A DNA stretch of 64,000 nucleotides from Bacteroidota bacterium (GCA_017858735.1 JAFMBH010000006.1:1-64000); one strand, 5' to 3'; shown: positions 18,299 through 28,172, counted from the stretch's first letter. Translations and numbers: made by a program. Notes: generated by a model from the letters alone, not told the origin.

Positions 18299-18330
18299 GG
18301 CTATATTTTTTTAACATTTTAATCGAAGGG

Positions 18331-18362
18331 CAAAAGTAAACAAAACACTTAATAAATCCAAA
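18331..18362 (-). promoter_or_regulatory. promoter for rpsT
   Basis: On the minus strand TTTG (18362-18359), a 20-base spacer, then TACTTTTG (18338-18331), a near-ideal Bacteroidota -33/-7 promoter (TTTG, about 19-20 bases, TAnnTTTG). It gives a leader of about 25-30 bases before the rpsT ATG. Confidence 0.75.
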
Positions 18363-18500
18363 TAATTAAAATAATAACACTAAAAAAGTTTGGGCAAAAG
18401 AAAAATAAACCCCAATTATATATTCTTGAAAAGTTGATATTTGTCTGAAAGTACCTTTTATTTGCATGATGATTAAAAACGTTTAAAGTGCGAATATAAA

Positions 18501-21245
18501 ATGAGTGATTTTTCATTTATAAGCAATGCCCACCCAGCATACATTGAATCGATGTATGTACGATTTTTAGAAAATCCTACATCGATAGATCCTGAATGGT
18601 ATCATTTTTTCAAAGGTTTTGAATTTGCAGAATCTTCGACCATAGAAAAGAGAACCTCCGGATCGAATTTTTCAACGAAAGAATTTCAGGTAGTTGCGTT
18701 AATTAACGCTTACAGATCGCGTGGACATTTGCTTTCCACAACCAATCCTATCAAGCAGCGAATGGATCGTCATCCAAAATTACAAATAGAGGATTTCAAT
18801 TTATCAGAAAGCGATCTTTCTACTTCCTTTGCAGCAGGAACAGAATGTGGATTACCTGCCCAGGCTACTTTATCGGAAATTATATCACACTTAAATAGAA
18901 TTTACTGCGGTCATATTGGTTTTGAGTTCCAGCATATTCAAAACCGGGACAAACGCAGATGGTTAAGGGATAGGATTGAAAACCACCGTCCTGAAAACCA
19001 ATATGGACTGTCCATTGAAAAAAAGAAAAGGATATTAGAAAAACTAAATGGCGCCGTCATTTTTGAAAAATTCCTTCACACCAAATATATTGGACAGAAG
19101 CGTTTTTCCCTGGAGGGAGGTGAAGCCACGATTGCCGCTTTAGATGCCATCATTAACTATGCTGCCTCACACGGCACCAAGGAGGTCATCATGGGTATGG
19201 CCCATAGAGGAAGATTAAATGTACTTGCCAATATTTTAGGTAAGACGTACACACATATTTTTAATGAATTTGAGGGTATTGCAATTCCTGATCAAAGCTT
19301 TGGTGATGGCGACGTAAAATATCATTTAGGCTATTCCTCTCAGGTAAAAACATCTGATGGTATTACCGTTCACCTTGAATTAGCCCCTAATCCATCGCAT
19401 TTAGAATCTGTAAACCCTGTGGTAGAAGGTTTTGCGAGAGCGAAGGCCAACGTACTTTATAAAGAAGATTACGATTGTATATTGCCACTATTGATACATG
19501 GCGATGCCGCTGTGGCCGGACAAGGCGTTGTTTATGAAACCGTTCAAATGAGTAAACTTCCCGGTTATTACACGGGAGGAACTTTACATTTCGTAATAAA
19601 TAACCAGGTTGGATTTACCACCGACTGGGAAGAGGCACGCTCCTCCACTTATTGTACAGCGGCGGCCAATGCCATTGGTGCCCCTGTATTTCACGTAAAT
19701 GGTGACGATCCTGAAGCTATTGTCTTTGCAGCTGAGCTAGCCACGGAATATCGGCAGACTTTCCATGAAGATGTGTTTATAGACATGGTTTGCTATCGCC
19801 GCCACGGGCACAATGAAGGGGACGACCCGAAATTCACCCAACCCGACATGTATTCCATCATAATTAATCACCCAAATCCCCGGGAGATTTATTTGAAAAG
19901 ACTGGTGGAAAGAGGAGAACTCGAGAAAAAGATTGCCGATGAATTAGAAGCAGACTTTTGGAATATGTTGCAAGAAAGGCTCAATGAGGTGAAAGAACAC
20001 AATCTGCCCTATATTATGCAGGAGCCTGAGCAAGCGTGGAAGGAAATGATTCGCTCAACGTATGCTAATTTTGAAAATACCCCGGTAACTGGTCTTGACA
20101 AAAGCGTTCTCCAGGATATTTTGGACAAAATGCATGAAATTCCTTCTTCCTTCAAGCCGCTACCAAAAATGAAACGTCTGATTGAGGATAAAATCAAGTT
20201 GGTTGAAGCGGATAAATTGGACTGGTCTATTGGTGAATTACTTGCTTATGGCTCAATCCTTAATGAAGGAAAAGATGTTAGAATGAGTGGGCAGGATGTG
20301 AAAAGGGGTACTTTTTCTCATAGACACGCTGTTCTTTTTGACTCCGAGACGAATGCTCAATATAACAGACTAAGTAAGTTATCGAACGAACAAGGCACGT
20401 TCAGAATTTTCAATTCCTTGTTATCAGAATTTGCTGTTTTAGGCTTTGAATATGGTTTTTCCCTCGCAACGCCTCACGCATTAAACATCTGGGAAGCACA
20501 ATTTGGTGATTTTTATAATGGTGCACAAACTATAATTGACCAATATATTATGTCTGCCGAGAGTAAATGGAACAGACAAAGCGGGCTCGTACTTTTATTA
20601 CCTCATGGTTATGAAGGACAAGGTCCTGAGCATTCCAGTGCCAGATTGGAGCGTTTTCTTCAAAACTGTGCCGAGATGAATTGGATCATTGCCAATGTAA
20701 CTCAGCCTGCGAATTTTTTCCACTTACTTAGAAGACAATTAGCCTTTCCTTTCCGTAAGCCTTTAGTGGTTATGTCGCCTAAATCGATGCTAAGACATCC
20801 TGAATGTGTTTCCCCACTCAAAGATTTTGTAGGTTCAACGAAGTTCAAAGAATTGATTGATGACCCTGAAATCTCCGCAAAAAATGGTAAAAAGGTATTT
20901 AGGGTATTATTTTGTTCCGGGAAAATTTACTACGATTTAGCTACCAGGAAGAAAGAAGAAAAAAGAGACGACATAGCTATTATTCGATTAGAGCAGCTCT
21001 ATCCTCTTCCTGAAAAACAGATTCGCGAACTTATGGAGAAAAAATATACCGGAGCCATGGAAATTTGCTGGGTTCAGGAAGAACCTGTAAACATGGGAGC
21101 CTGGAGGCACGTATCCTTCTCTTTACCTGATATCCCTTTCCGCTTAATATCAAGGAGAAGAGCGGCAACACCTGCCACAGGATTTAAGAAAAGACATGAC
21201 GAGGAACAGGAAATCATCATTTCCGTAGCCTTCGAGAGAAAATAA
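18501..21245 (+). CDS. sucA: 2-oxoglutarate dehydrogenase E1 component
   Basis: 914 residues, the usual size of the thiamine-diphosphate-dependent E1 subunit, which decarboxylates 2-oxoglutarate in the TCA cycle. The N-terminus has the E2-binding segment (AYIESMYVRFLENPTSIDPEW). Further landmarks are GMAHRGRLNVLANI, HLELAPNPSHLESVNPVVEG, GDAAVAGQGVVYE, CYRRHGHNEGDDP and LLPHGYEGQGPEHSS. The E2 gene sucB is not adjacent. It converges on hemW with a shared bidirectional terminator between them. The 200-base gap upstream holds the divergent rpsT promoter; no clear sucA promoter was identified. Confidence 0.96.
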   Translation: MSDFSFISNAHPAYIESMYVRFLENPTSIDPEWYHFFKGFEFAESSTIEKRTSGSNFSTKEFQVVALINAYRSRGHLLSTTNPIKQRMDRHPKLQIEDFNLSESDLSTSFAAGTECGLPAQATLSEIISHLNRIYCGHIGFEFQHIQNRDKRRWLRDRIENHRPENQYGLSIEKKKRILEKLNGAVIFEKFLHTKYIGQKRFSLEGGEATIAALDAIINYAASHGTKEVIMGMAHRGRLNVLANILGKTYTHIFNEFEGIAIPDQSFGDGDVKYHLGYSSQVKTSDGITVHLELAPNPSHLESVNPVVEGFARAKANVLYKEDYDCILPLLIHGDAAVAGQGVVYETVQMSKLPGYYTGGTLHFVINNQVGFTTDWEEARSSTYCTAAANAIGAPVFHVNGDDPEAIVFAAELATEYRQTFHEDVFIDMVCYRRHGHNEGDDPKFTQPDMYSIIINHPNPREIYLKRLVERGELEKKIADELEADFWNMLQERLNEVKEHNLPYIMQEPEQAWKEMIRSTYANFENTPVTGLDKSVLQDILDKMHEIPSSFKPLPKMKRLIEDKIKLVEADKLDWSIGELLAYGSILNEGKDVRMSGQDVKRGTFSHRHAVLFDSETNAQYNRLSKLSNEQGTFRIFNSLLSEFAVLGFEYGFSLATPHALNIWEAQFGDFYNGAQTIIDQYIMSAESKWNRQSGLVLLLPHGYEGQGPEHSSARLERFLQNCAEMNWIIANVTQPANFFHLLRRQLAFPFRKPLVVMSPKSMLRHPECVSPLKDFVGSTKFKELIDDPEISAKNGKKVFRVLFCSGKIYYDLATRKKEEKRDDIAIIRLEQLYPLPEKQIRELMEKKYTGAMEICWVQEEPVNMGAWRHVSFSLPDIPFRLISRRRAATPATGFKKRHDEEQEIIISVAFERK

Positions 21246-21253
21246 ATGTATGA

Positions 21254-21290
21254 AAGCCAGGTATTCACATAAAATACCTGGCTTCTTTAT
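21254..21290. terminator. bidirectional terminator between sucA and hemW
   Basis: Perfect 12-bp arms (21254-21265 and 21273-21284), 7-base loop, T-rich tail on the plus side and A-rich lead on the minus side. It serves sucA and the end of the minus-strand arginine-hemW run. Confidence 0.88.
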
Positions 21291-22408
21291 TTTTCAGAAG
21301 CAAATAATTGGCTGGATATATGGTCTGCCCACATTTTTCCTTGCGTTGTTAAGAAATAAGTGCCGTCTGATTCAAAAATCATGTCGGGTATAAATTCTTT
21401 TACTTCCTCCAAAAAAGTAGATTTGAATGGCTCGGACATATCACTGGGATTAACTCCCCAATGTGTTCTGAGCCTTGTCAGTATATATTCGTTAAATTTT
21501 TGGGTTTCCGATAGTATTTCTACTTCCTTTGGAGGCAAAATTCCTTCATTTAATGCCTCGATATATTTTTTATTATTTGCCACATTCCAATATCTGGAGC
21601 TTCCATTATACGAATGAGCTGAAGGACCAAGGCCCATATAATGCCGCCCTAACCAATAGGAACTATTGTGATTTGCCTCCATTCCCGGCAACGCAAAATT
21701 TGAAATTTCGTAATGTTGATACCCTTTTTCCGTTAATAATTGAATCAACAGGTCAAATTGTCTATTAGCTTGTTCCTCTTGAACGGGAGGAGAGGTCCCT
21801 TTTTTTACAAAATGAGCGAGGGCAGTCTGATCTTCCACGGTCAGACAATAGGCAGAAATATGCGGTATTTTTCGATCTGTCAATGCAAGAATATCACTTA
21901 TCCATTGATCGTCTGAAACGCCAGGCACACCATAAATGAGATCAGCCGTCATATTATTGAAACCAGCTTCTGCAATCAAACGCAAAGCATTTAAAGCATC
22001 CTGATTATTATGCGCCCTATTCATCCATTTAAGCGCATGCGCTTGAAAAGACTGAATACCCAAACTAATTCTATTAATAGATAAACTTCTCCACACCTGT
22101 AACAAACTGGGATTTATATCATCTGGATTAGCTTCCAGGGTAATTTCTGCCGAGGGAGAAATATCAAAAGTAGTATTCAGGTGGTAAAATATTTCCTCTA
22201 ACTCAGATTCATTCAATAAGGAAGGCGTTCCCCCACCGAAATAAACGGATGCGACGGGTTGATTTTGAAATTCGTCTTTCCTTAAACTCATTTCCTTAAT
22301 GAGCGCCTTTACAAAAAGAGGTTTTCCAGACTGATTGGTTGAAAAATGAAAATTACAATAATGGCAAGCCTGTTTGCAAAAAGGCACATGAATATAAATG
22401 GCAATCAT
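21287..22408 (-). CDS. hemW: HemW-type radical SAM heme chaperone
   Basis: 373 residues. The radical SAM cluster motif is at the N-terminus: VPFCKQACHYCNF with Cys11, Cys15 and Cys18 (CxxxCxxC), and the next residue is Asn-Phe as in HemW. Also seen: YFGGGTPSLL, EANPDD, GIQSFQ and DLIYGVPG, common to HemN/HemW, and a C-terminal HemW domain. The fourth Cys typical of true HemN is absent, which favours the heme-chaperone HemW over an oxygen-independent coproporphyrinogen oxidase. Last gene of the arginine run, 37 bases after the MGMT-like gene. HemJ at 32.7 kb is another heme gene in the window. Confidence 0.9.
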   Translation of the reverse strand: MIAIYIHVPFCKQACHYCNFHFSTNQSGKPLFVKALIKEMSLRKDEFQNQPVASVYFGGGTPSLLNESELEEIFYHLNTTFDISPSAEITLEANPDDINPSLLQVWRSLSINRISLGIQSFQAHALKWMNRAHNNQDALNALRLIAEAGFNNMTADLIYGVPGVSDDQWISDILALTDRKIPHISAYCLTVEDQTALAHFVKKGTSPPVQEEQANRQFDLLIQLLTEKGYQHYEISNFALPGMEANHNSSYWLGRHYMGLGPSAHSYNGSSRYWNVANNKKYIEALNEGILPPKEVEILSETQKFNEYILTRLRTHWGVNPSDMSEPFKSTFLEEVKEFIPDMIFESDGTYFLTTQGKMWADHISSQLFASEK

Positions 22409-22445
22409 TCAGCTATTTTAAAATTCCAACCGAAAAATATCAAAG

Positions 22446-22850
22446 TTACGCCATTTCAGCTTTCAATTGTTCTTTCAGAAAATCTTCACCAAAGGTTAAT
22501 CTTGCTGCCATTTTGGATCCTGGAGCTATTACCCTCCAGAAAGGCGTAATTTCCGAGAGGTTTTTACCCAATTTATATTGTTCGAAAGCAGCTTCTGCGG
22601 CCATTCTAACGAAGATTGCGGTACTTAACGGGCAGGAATTATCGGCATGAAAATCGGATGCCAGGTCTTTTCGCAGTGTTTTCATGTCCACAAGATGTCC
22701 TTTAGGCACTTGACGCATATAATCGTCCACCAATTTAGGTGTAGCGACCAACATCAGGCTATCGGCAGGAATATCAGAAAATGCTTCCTGAAGCTTCACC
22801 ACTTTAGGTTCCTTTTTCACATTGAGCTTTTCGGTCCATGATTTTTGCAT
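22446..22850 (-). CDS. MGMT-fold protein lacking the alkyl-acceptor Cys
   Basis: 134 residues. The C-terminal 90 residues resemble the DNA-binding domain of O6-alkylguanine-DNA methyltransferase: VPKGHLVDMKTLRKDLA parallels the IPxGxVxTYxxLA helix, followed by CPLSTAIFVRMAAEAA and TPFWRVI. In active MGMT the last motif is PCHRV; here Phe104 and Trp105 replace the Cys and His, so it cannot act as a suicide alkyltransferase. It may be an alkyltransferase-like lesion-binding protein or a divergent family with another role. It follows argH by 20 bases and precedes hemW by 37, inside the arginine transcript. Confidence 0.7.
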   Translation of the reverse strand: MQKSWTEKLNVKKEPKVVKLQEAFSDIPADSLMLVATPKLVDDYMRQVPKGHLVDMKTLRKDLASDFHADNSCPLSTAIFVRMAAEAAFEQYKLGKNLSEITPFWRVIAPGSKMAARLTFGEDFLKEQLKAEMA

Positions 22851-22870
22851 AATGAGTGGTCGTTTAAAAA

Positions 22871-24208
22871 TTAGCGAATACGTGTAAGGACATTATATTT
22901 TTCTTCAATTTTTCCAAATGGAAATCTATCCTTAACCAATTTCCATTTCTGAAAAATCTCCTTATTACAGAGTTGTCCGATAGAACCTTCATGAACATGA
23001 GAAATTTTATTCCCTGGCACAAACTCATTTTTCTCTACCATTTCACCCACCTGTTTATAGGCATCTCTAAATGGAACACCCTCTAAAACGAGCTCGTTAA
23101 CCTTTTCAACCGTAAATAGATAAGCATATTTTGGATCATCCAGTAGATTATGGTGAATTTTCAACTGTGGCAAAACAAAAGCAATCATTTCCAGGCATTC
23201 CTTCATGTTATGAATGGCTGGAAAAATAACCTCCTTTAATAATTGAAAATCCCGGTGATAGCCAGCGGGAAGATTATTTATTAACAGGCTAACTTGCCCC
23301 GGCAGTGCCTGTAAAAGATTACATTTACCTCTTAACAATTCAAATACGTCCGGATTTTTTTTGTGCGGCATAATACTTGAGCCTGTGGTATATTCTTTTG
23401 GGAGGGTAAGAAAATGATAATTCTGGCTGGAATAAAGCACGACATCTGTTGAAAATTTACCTAAGGTAGTGGCGAGAGAAGCCAACGCAAAGGCGATAAA
23501 TAATTCCGATTTACCTCTTCCCATTTGGGCATGAATCACATTATAACTAAGGTCTTCAAAACCCAGCAATTCCGTTGTCATTTTTCTATTCAGGGGAAAG
23601 GAAGAACCATAGCCAGCTGCAGAGCCTAATGGATTATGGTTTACGATATTAAAAACACTTTCCAGTAGCAACAAATCTTCCGTTAGCGATTCAGCATAAG
23701 CACCAAACCAAAGGCCGAAAGAAGATACCATAGCAACCTGAAAATGGGTATAACCAGGCATTAGTACCTCCTTATGTTGTTCGCTTTGCTCTTGAAATCC
23801 ATGAAAAACGAGTTCCATAAGACGCACTATTTCCTGTAATTCAGCGCGAAAGAAAAGTCTTAAATCCACGAGCACCTGATCGTTCCTTGATCTGCCACTG
23901 TGTATTTTTTTTCCAATATCGCCCAAAGATTTTGTGAGCAACAGCTCAATTTGAGAATGGACATCCTCCACGTCGTCATCCATTTTGAAGAGACCCTTCT
24001 CAATATCCTGATAAATATTTTTCAAGGACGCGGAGAGTATATCCAATTCATTTTTTGAAATCAGCTGAATAGATTCCAGCATCTGGATATGAGCTAAAGA
24101 GCCAAGAACATCATATTTTGCCAAAAGCAGATCCATTTCTCTATCCATTCCTACGGTAAAGGCATCAATTTGTGGTTGAACTAAGAAGTCTTTTTCCCAA
24201 AGTTTCAT
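22871..24208 (-). CDS. argH: argininosuccinate lyase
   Basis: Last arginine step: splits argininosuccinate to arginine and fumarate. 445 residues. The fumarase/aspartase superfamily signature GSSIMPHKKNPD is present, as are the substrate segments HSGRSRNDQV and PGYTHFQVA. The catalytic Ser is in the GSSIMP loop. It starts 3 bases after the deacetylase stop. It is the seventh step-specific gene of the arginine operon and is followed by two genes of unrelated function. Confidence 0.95.
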   Translation of the reverse strand: MKLWEKDFLVQPQIDAFTVGMDREMDLLLAKYDVLGSLAHIQMLESIQLISKNELDILSASLKNIYQDIEKGLFKMDDDVEDVHSQIELLLTKSLGDIGKKIHSGRSRNDQVLVDLRLFFRAELQEIVRLMELVFHGFQEQSEQHKEVLMPGYTHFQVAMVSSFGLWFGAYAESLTEDLLLLESVFNIVNHNPLGSAAGYGSSFPLNRKMTTELLGFEDLSYNVIHAQMGRGKSELFIAFALASLATTLGKFSTDVVLYSSQNYHFLTLPKEYTTGSSIMPHKKNPDVFELLRGKCNLLQALPGQVSLLINNLPAGYHRDFQLLKEVIFPAIHNMKECLEMIAFVLPQLKIHHNLLDDPKYAYLFTVEKVNELVLEGVPFRDAYKQVGEMVEKNEFVPGNKISHVHEGSIGQLCNKEIFQKWKLVKDRFPFGKIEEKYNVLTRIR

Positions 24209-24211
24209 CCT

Positions 24212-25291
24212 TCAGATTTTAGGTATATGAATGCCGGTAATAATGGCATGATAAAGAGAGAGGCCATTCTCTATTTCATTTATTTTAATAAACTCATCGG
24301 CCGTATGAGATCGGGCTGAATCACCTACGCCCAGTTTTAAAGACGGGAAAGGCATCAAAGCCTGGTCTGAAAGGGTTGGTGATCCAAAAGGAATCAAGTT
24401 TAAATGCAGCCCGGATAGAACCAAAGGATGATCTAAGGAAATTCCGGAAGATTTGAGTCTGAAGGAACGTGCCTTCAAATCTGCTTTCACATGTTGTTTG
24501 AGTATTTCAAATACCTCCTCATTGGTATAAAGTTCATTGGTTCGAACATCTATGACAAAGGAGCATTGGTCAGGCACCACATTATGCTGGGTACCTGCAT
24601 TTATCTGGGTAACGGACAATTTAACGGGCCCTAAAAAGGCAGAAATTTTAGGGAAAGCGAAAGAATGAATAGATTCAATATCCTTCATCGCTTCATAGAT
24701 GGCATTGACCCCTTCATTTCTTGCTGCATGTCCAGATATTCCTTTTGACACTGCATCGACCACCATGAGGCCTTTTTCAGCCACGGCCAGCTGCATGGTA
24801 GTGGGTTCCCCCACGATGGCCATGTCGATGGGAGGTAGCAGGGGTAAAATAGAGGCAATGCCCCCACCTCCTGAAATTTCTTCTTCCGCCGTGGCAGCAA
24901 AAACGAGATTAACCTCTAAATGCTCTGAAGTTCTCAATTGAAGGAAAGTACAAAGCAGGCAAATCAGGGAAGCACCCGCGTCATTACTACCTAATCCAAA
25001 AATATTATCATCAACCCTTGTTGCCTCAAAGGGAGAAAAAGTCCAGCCGGACACAGGTTTAACGGTATCATGATGAGAATTGAGTAATAGCGTAGGTTTA
25101 TTTGGGTCCCAAACCGATGAAATAGCCCAAACATTATTCCCTGAACGAAATGGCTTAGCTCCCTGATTTTCAAGGCAATCAAAAAACCATTGAGCGGTCT
25201 GATCTTCCTCTTTTGAAAAGGAGGGAATTTGAATGATTTCCGACAACCATTTTACTGCATTTTCAAGAAATTCAGCCTTAGAGCTATTCAT
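24212..25291 (-). CDS. M20 deacylase of the arginine pathway (acyl-citrulline/ornithine deacylase)
   Basis: 359-residue M20 metallopeptidase-family enzyme. Zinc-site motifs are intact: LNSHHDTVKP, GLGSNDAGAS, AATAEEEISGGGG and VGEPT. In operons whose transcarbamylase acts on acylated ornithine, as here, this enzyme removes the acyl group from N-acyl-citrulline rather than from N-acetylornithine. Whether the acyl group is acetyl or succinyl is not readable from this gene; the transcarbamylase suggests succinyl. Its ATG overlaps the argB stop by one base, implying translational coupling. Often labelled argE. Confidence 0.9.
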   Translation of the reverse strand: MNSSKAEFLENAVKWLSEIIQIPSFSKEEDQTAQWFFDCLENQGAKPFRSGNNVWAISSVWDPNKPTLLLNSHHDTVKPVSGWTFSPFEATRVDDNIFGLGSNDAGASLICLLCTFLQLRTSEHLEVNLVFAATAEEEISGGGGIASILPLLPPIDMAIVGEPTTMQLAVAEKGLMVVDAVSKGISGHAARNEGVNAIYEAMKDIESIHSFAFPKISAFLGPVKLSVTQINAGTQHNVVPDQCSFVIDVRTNELYTNEEVFEILKQHVKADLKARSFRLKSSGISLDHPLVLSGLHLNLIPFGSPTLSDQALMPFPSLKLGVGDSARSHTADEFIKINEIENGLSLYHAIITGIHIPKI

Positions 25292-26064
25292 TATTTACAA
25301 ATATGAGTACCGCCGTTGGTGAGAAAAGAATCAGGACCACAAATAACGACTTTTGCGACACCATTTTCAATGGCATTGAATGCATTTTCCAATTTTGGAA
25401 TCATTCCAGCATGAAAATATCCCTTTTCGCGCCCCTCGATGAAGGCAGAACGATTAAGAGAGGGGATTACGGTACGAGGGTCAGAAACATCTTCGAGTAC
25501 GCCCGGCAATTCCAGGCAATAGGTGAGGTTTACCGAATAGATATTGGAAAGAGCAGTAGCCAGCGTAGAAGCGATAGTATCGGCATTGGTATTTAGTAAT
25601 TGCCCTTGCCCATCGTGGGTAACGGCGCAAAAGACCAGGGTCAAATCAATATTCATGAAATGGGATAAGGTTTGAACATTTACCGTTACCGGATCCCCTA
25701 CCCAACCAAAATCTACCTCTTTTACGGGTCGCTTTACCGAAAGAATGGCATTGGCATCTGCCCCGGATAATCCAAGCGCGGATAAACCTATTGAATGACA
25801 ATGTGCCACTATTTTTTTATTATACCAGCCGGCATACGTCATCACGGCAATTTCCAGGGAATCAGTATCAGTAATTCGTCTACCGTCAACAAAAACGGAG
25901 GGAATGCCCAATTTTTCAGCAAGAACGGTTGCTTTTTTGCCTCCTCCGTGAACGATTATTTTTCTTCCCTCTTTTTCTGAAAATGCACTTAAAACCGACG
26001 CCAGGACAATGTCATTGCTTAATACATTACCACCTATTTTAAGAATATGGAGCATTTCCTTCAT
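25291..26064 (-). CDS. argB: N-acetylglutamate kinase family (predicted N-acylglutamate kinase)
   Basis: Amino acid kinase-fold enzyme phosphorylating N-acylglutamate, second arginine step. 257 residues. Motifs: LKIGGNVLSN near the N-terminus, IVHGGGKKATVLAEKLG, and NTNADTIAST in the ATP region. The N-terminus is short, without the arginine-sensing helix of feedback-inhibited hexameric kinases, so strong direct arginine inhibition is not expected. It lies 12 bases after the transcarbamylase gene. By linkage to an acyl-ornithine transcarbamylase with Ala89 it may accept N-succinylglutamate. Confidence 0.92.
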   Translation of the reverse strand: MKEMLHILKIGGNVLSNDIVLASVLSAFSEKEGRKIIVHGGGKKATVLAEKLGIPSVFVDGRRITDTDSLEIAVMTYAGWYNKKIVAHCHSIGLSALGLSGADANAILSVKRPVKEVDFGWVGDPVTVNVQTLSHFMNIDLTLVFCAVTHDGQGQLLNTNADTIASTLATALSNIYSVNLTYCLELPGVLEDVSDPRTVIPSLNRSAFIEGREKGYFHAGMIPKLENAFNAIENGVAKVVICGPDSFLTNGGTHICK

Positions 26065-26076
26065 TCGGCAAGAGGT

Positions 26077-27018
26077 TTAACCTTTTAATAAATCGTACAA
26101 AACGGCTTGTGCAGCCCAGGTTCTATTATTTGCCTGAGCGATAACGATGGAATCGGGACCATTTATTACTTCGTCGGCGACGATAACATTTCTTCTAACG
26201 GGAAGGCAGTGCATAAATTTTGCCTTAGAAGTGAGCGCCATTTTTTCGGCAGTGATGGTCCAGGAAGGATCTTTTGACAGAATAGCTCCATAGTTTTCAA
26301 AGGAGGACCAGTTTTTTGCATAAATAAAATCGGCACCATCGAAGGCCTCATTTTGATTAGTCGTTACATAGGTATCGCCCATAAAATCGGGTGAAAGATG
26401 ATACCCTTCAGGATGGGTAACGACTACATCGACATTTGCGCGTCTCATCCATTCCACAAAAGAATTAGGAACAGCCTGTGGCAAAGCACGGGGATGGGGA
26501 GCCCATGAAAGGACCACCTTAGGCCTGTCTTTTTGTTTAAATTCCTCTATCGTTAGTAAATCGGCGAACGATTGAAGAGGATGACGGGTAGCTGATTCCA
26601 AACTAACTACAGGAACCGATGCATATTTTACGAAGGCAGAAATCACTTCCTCCTGATAATCTTTATCGCGTTGAACTAGGGAAGGAAAACTGCGAATGCC
26701 AATGACAGATGCGTATTGACTTACGACAGCGGCGGCTTCTTTTACATGTTCTGCGCTATTTCCATCCATAATGGCCCCATCCTCGAACTCAATTTTCCAT
26801 CCATTATCGGCATTCATGCTTATTACCTGCATACCAAGATTCAGACCAGCCTTTTCTGTACTAAGGCGGGTTCTCAAACTGGGATTAAAAAAAAGGAGGA
26901 CCAATGTTTTATTGACTCCGTATTGTCTGTAGTTTTCAGGTGATCCCTTGATATCTTTTGCCAAAGCTAATAATCGAATGATTTCGTTTACCTCTGGTGC
27001 GGCTATAAATGACTTCAT
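26077..27018 (-). CDS. argF': N-acyl-L-ornithine transcarbamylase, predicted N-succinylornithine type
   Basis: Carbamoylates N-acylornithine to N-acylcitrulline. 313 residues. Carbamoyl-phosphate loop FNPSLRTRLST, ATRHPLQSFADL, WAPHPRALPQAVPNSF and HCLPVRRN match the Xanthomonas/Bacteroides acyl-ornithine family, not ordinary OTCases, which have SMG and HCLP-x-H. Published work on that family showed that the residue equivalent to Glu92 of the Xanthomonas enzyme (Pro90 in Bacteroides fragilis) decides acetyl versus succinyl substrate. Here DGNSAEH places Ala89 at that site, and small residues there go with succinyl specificity. The start codon overlaps the argD stop by four bases. Confidence 0.93.
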   Translation of the reverse strand: MKSFIAAPEVNEIIRLLALAKDIKGSPENYRQYGVNKTLVLLFFNPSLRTRLSTEKAGLNLGMQVISMNADNGWKIEFEDGAIMDGNSAEHVKEAAAVVSQYASVIGIRSFPSLVQRDKDYQEEVISAFVKYASVPVVSLESATRHPLQSFADLLTIEEFKQKDRPKVVLSWAPHPRALPQAVPNSFVEWMRRANVDVVVTHPEGYHLSPDFMGDTYVTTNQNEAFDGADFIYAKNWSSFENYGAILSKDPSWTITAEKMALTSKAKFMHCLPVRRNVIVADEVINGPDSIVIAQANNRTWAAQAVLYDLLKG

Positions 27019-28172
27019 ACGGGAACAGATTGGGGGGTAGCATAGAGAACAGATTTAAATCCGTCCAATAATTGATCTATTTCATTTTCGCCAACCGACA
27101 AAGAAGGCAGAAGTCGTATGGTATTCGGGTCAGAGGAAGAGCCTGTAAAAATATGATTTTCCATCAGTAATTTCTTCCTTAGCGCTGCGGTATTATAATC
27201 GAATTCGATACCAATCATGAGACCCTCACCACGCACCTCAACCACACCGGGCAGGGCACTATTTTTCAATTCGTTTATCAATAACTGACCAGAAACTGCG
27301 GCATTTTCCATCAATTGTTCATCGCGAATAACTTCAAGAACAGCAATCCCAGCGGCGCAAGCCAGGTGGCTTCCACCAAAAGTAGTGCCTAAAAGGCCAT
27401 GTTTTGCTTTAAAACGGGGGTGTAACAATATACCTCCGATAGGAAAACCATTTCCCATGCCTTTTGCCATACTAATTATATCTGGTTGAATACCAGATTT
27501 TTGGAAAGCGAAGAAAGAACCACTTCTACCATAACCCGATTGTATTTCATCGAGGATCAGTATAGTATTTGAAGCCTGACAAAGCGTTGATATTTTTTGT
27601 AAGAAAGCGACGTCAGGAATGTGAATACCTCCAATTCCTTGAATGCCCTCGATGATAACGGCGGCGATATCATTATCTAAAAACGCATTGTCGATTGCGT
27701 CAAAATCATTTAACGGCAGATAAACCACCTCAAAGGTGCTGTTTATAGGTGCCTGAATACCTTTACTATCTGTTACATTCACGGCAGCCGACGTTCTGCC
27801 ATGGAAAGCCTTTTTAAAAGCGATAATTTTTTTTCGTCCATTTTCGAAAGAGGCCATTTTAAGGGCATTCTCATTCGCCTCGGCGCCAGAATTACATAGG
27901 AAAAGATGATAATCATGGCATCCACTAATTTCGCCAAGAAGCGTAGCCAATTCATTTTGCAAGGGATTTAGAATAGAATTGGAATAAAAAGCAATGGCAT
28001 TGAGTTGTTCGGCAATTTTTGAAATATAATGCGGATGGGAATGACCGATAGAAATGACGGCATGACCGCCATAGAAATCGAGATATTTGGTTCCTTTTTC
28101 ATCCCAAACATAAGATCCAAGACCTTTTACCGGGCAAATATCATAGAGAGGATAAACATCGAATAATTTCAT
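27015..28172 (-). CDS. argD: acylornithine aminotransferase
   Basis: Class III PLP aminotransferase, 385 residues, converting N-acylglutamate semialdehyde to N-acylornithine. Signature segments: YLDFYGGHAVISIGHSHP, NSGAEANENALKMA, FHGRTSAAVNVT, LDEIQSGYGRSG, and the PLP Lys in ISMAKGMGNGFPIGG. It lies 18 bases after argC and overlaps the next gene by four bases. Specificity for acetyl- or succinyl-ornithine cannot be judged from the residues I can place. Confidence 0.94.
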   Translation of the reverse strand: MKLFDVYPLYDICPVKGLGSYVWDEKGTKYLDFYGGHAVISIGHSHPHYISKIAEQLNAIAFYSNSILNPLQNELATLLGEISGCHDYHLFLCNSGAEANENALKMASFENGRKKIIAFKKAFHGRTSAAVNVTDSKGIQAPINSTFEVVYLPLNDFDAIDNAFLDNDIAAVIIEGIQGIGGIHIPDVAFLQKISTLCQASNTILILDEIQSGYGRSGSFFAFQKSGIQPDIISMAKGMGNGFPIGGILLHPRFKAKHGLLGTTFGGSHLACAAGIAVLEVIRDEQLMENAAVSGQLLINELKNSALPGVVEVRGEGLMIGIEFDYNTAALRKKLLMENHIFTGSSSDPNTIRLLPSLSVGENEIDQLLDGFKSVLYATPQSVPV

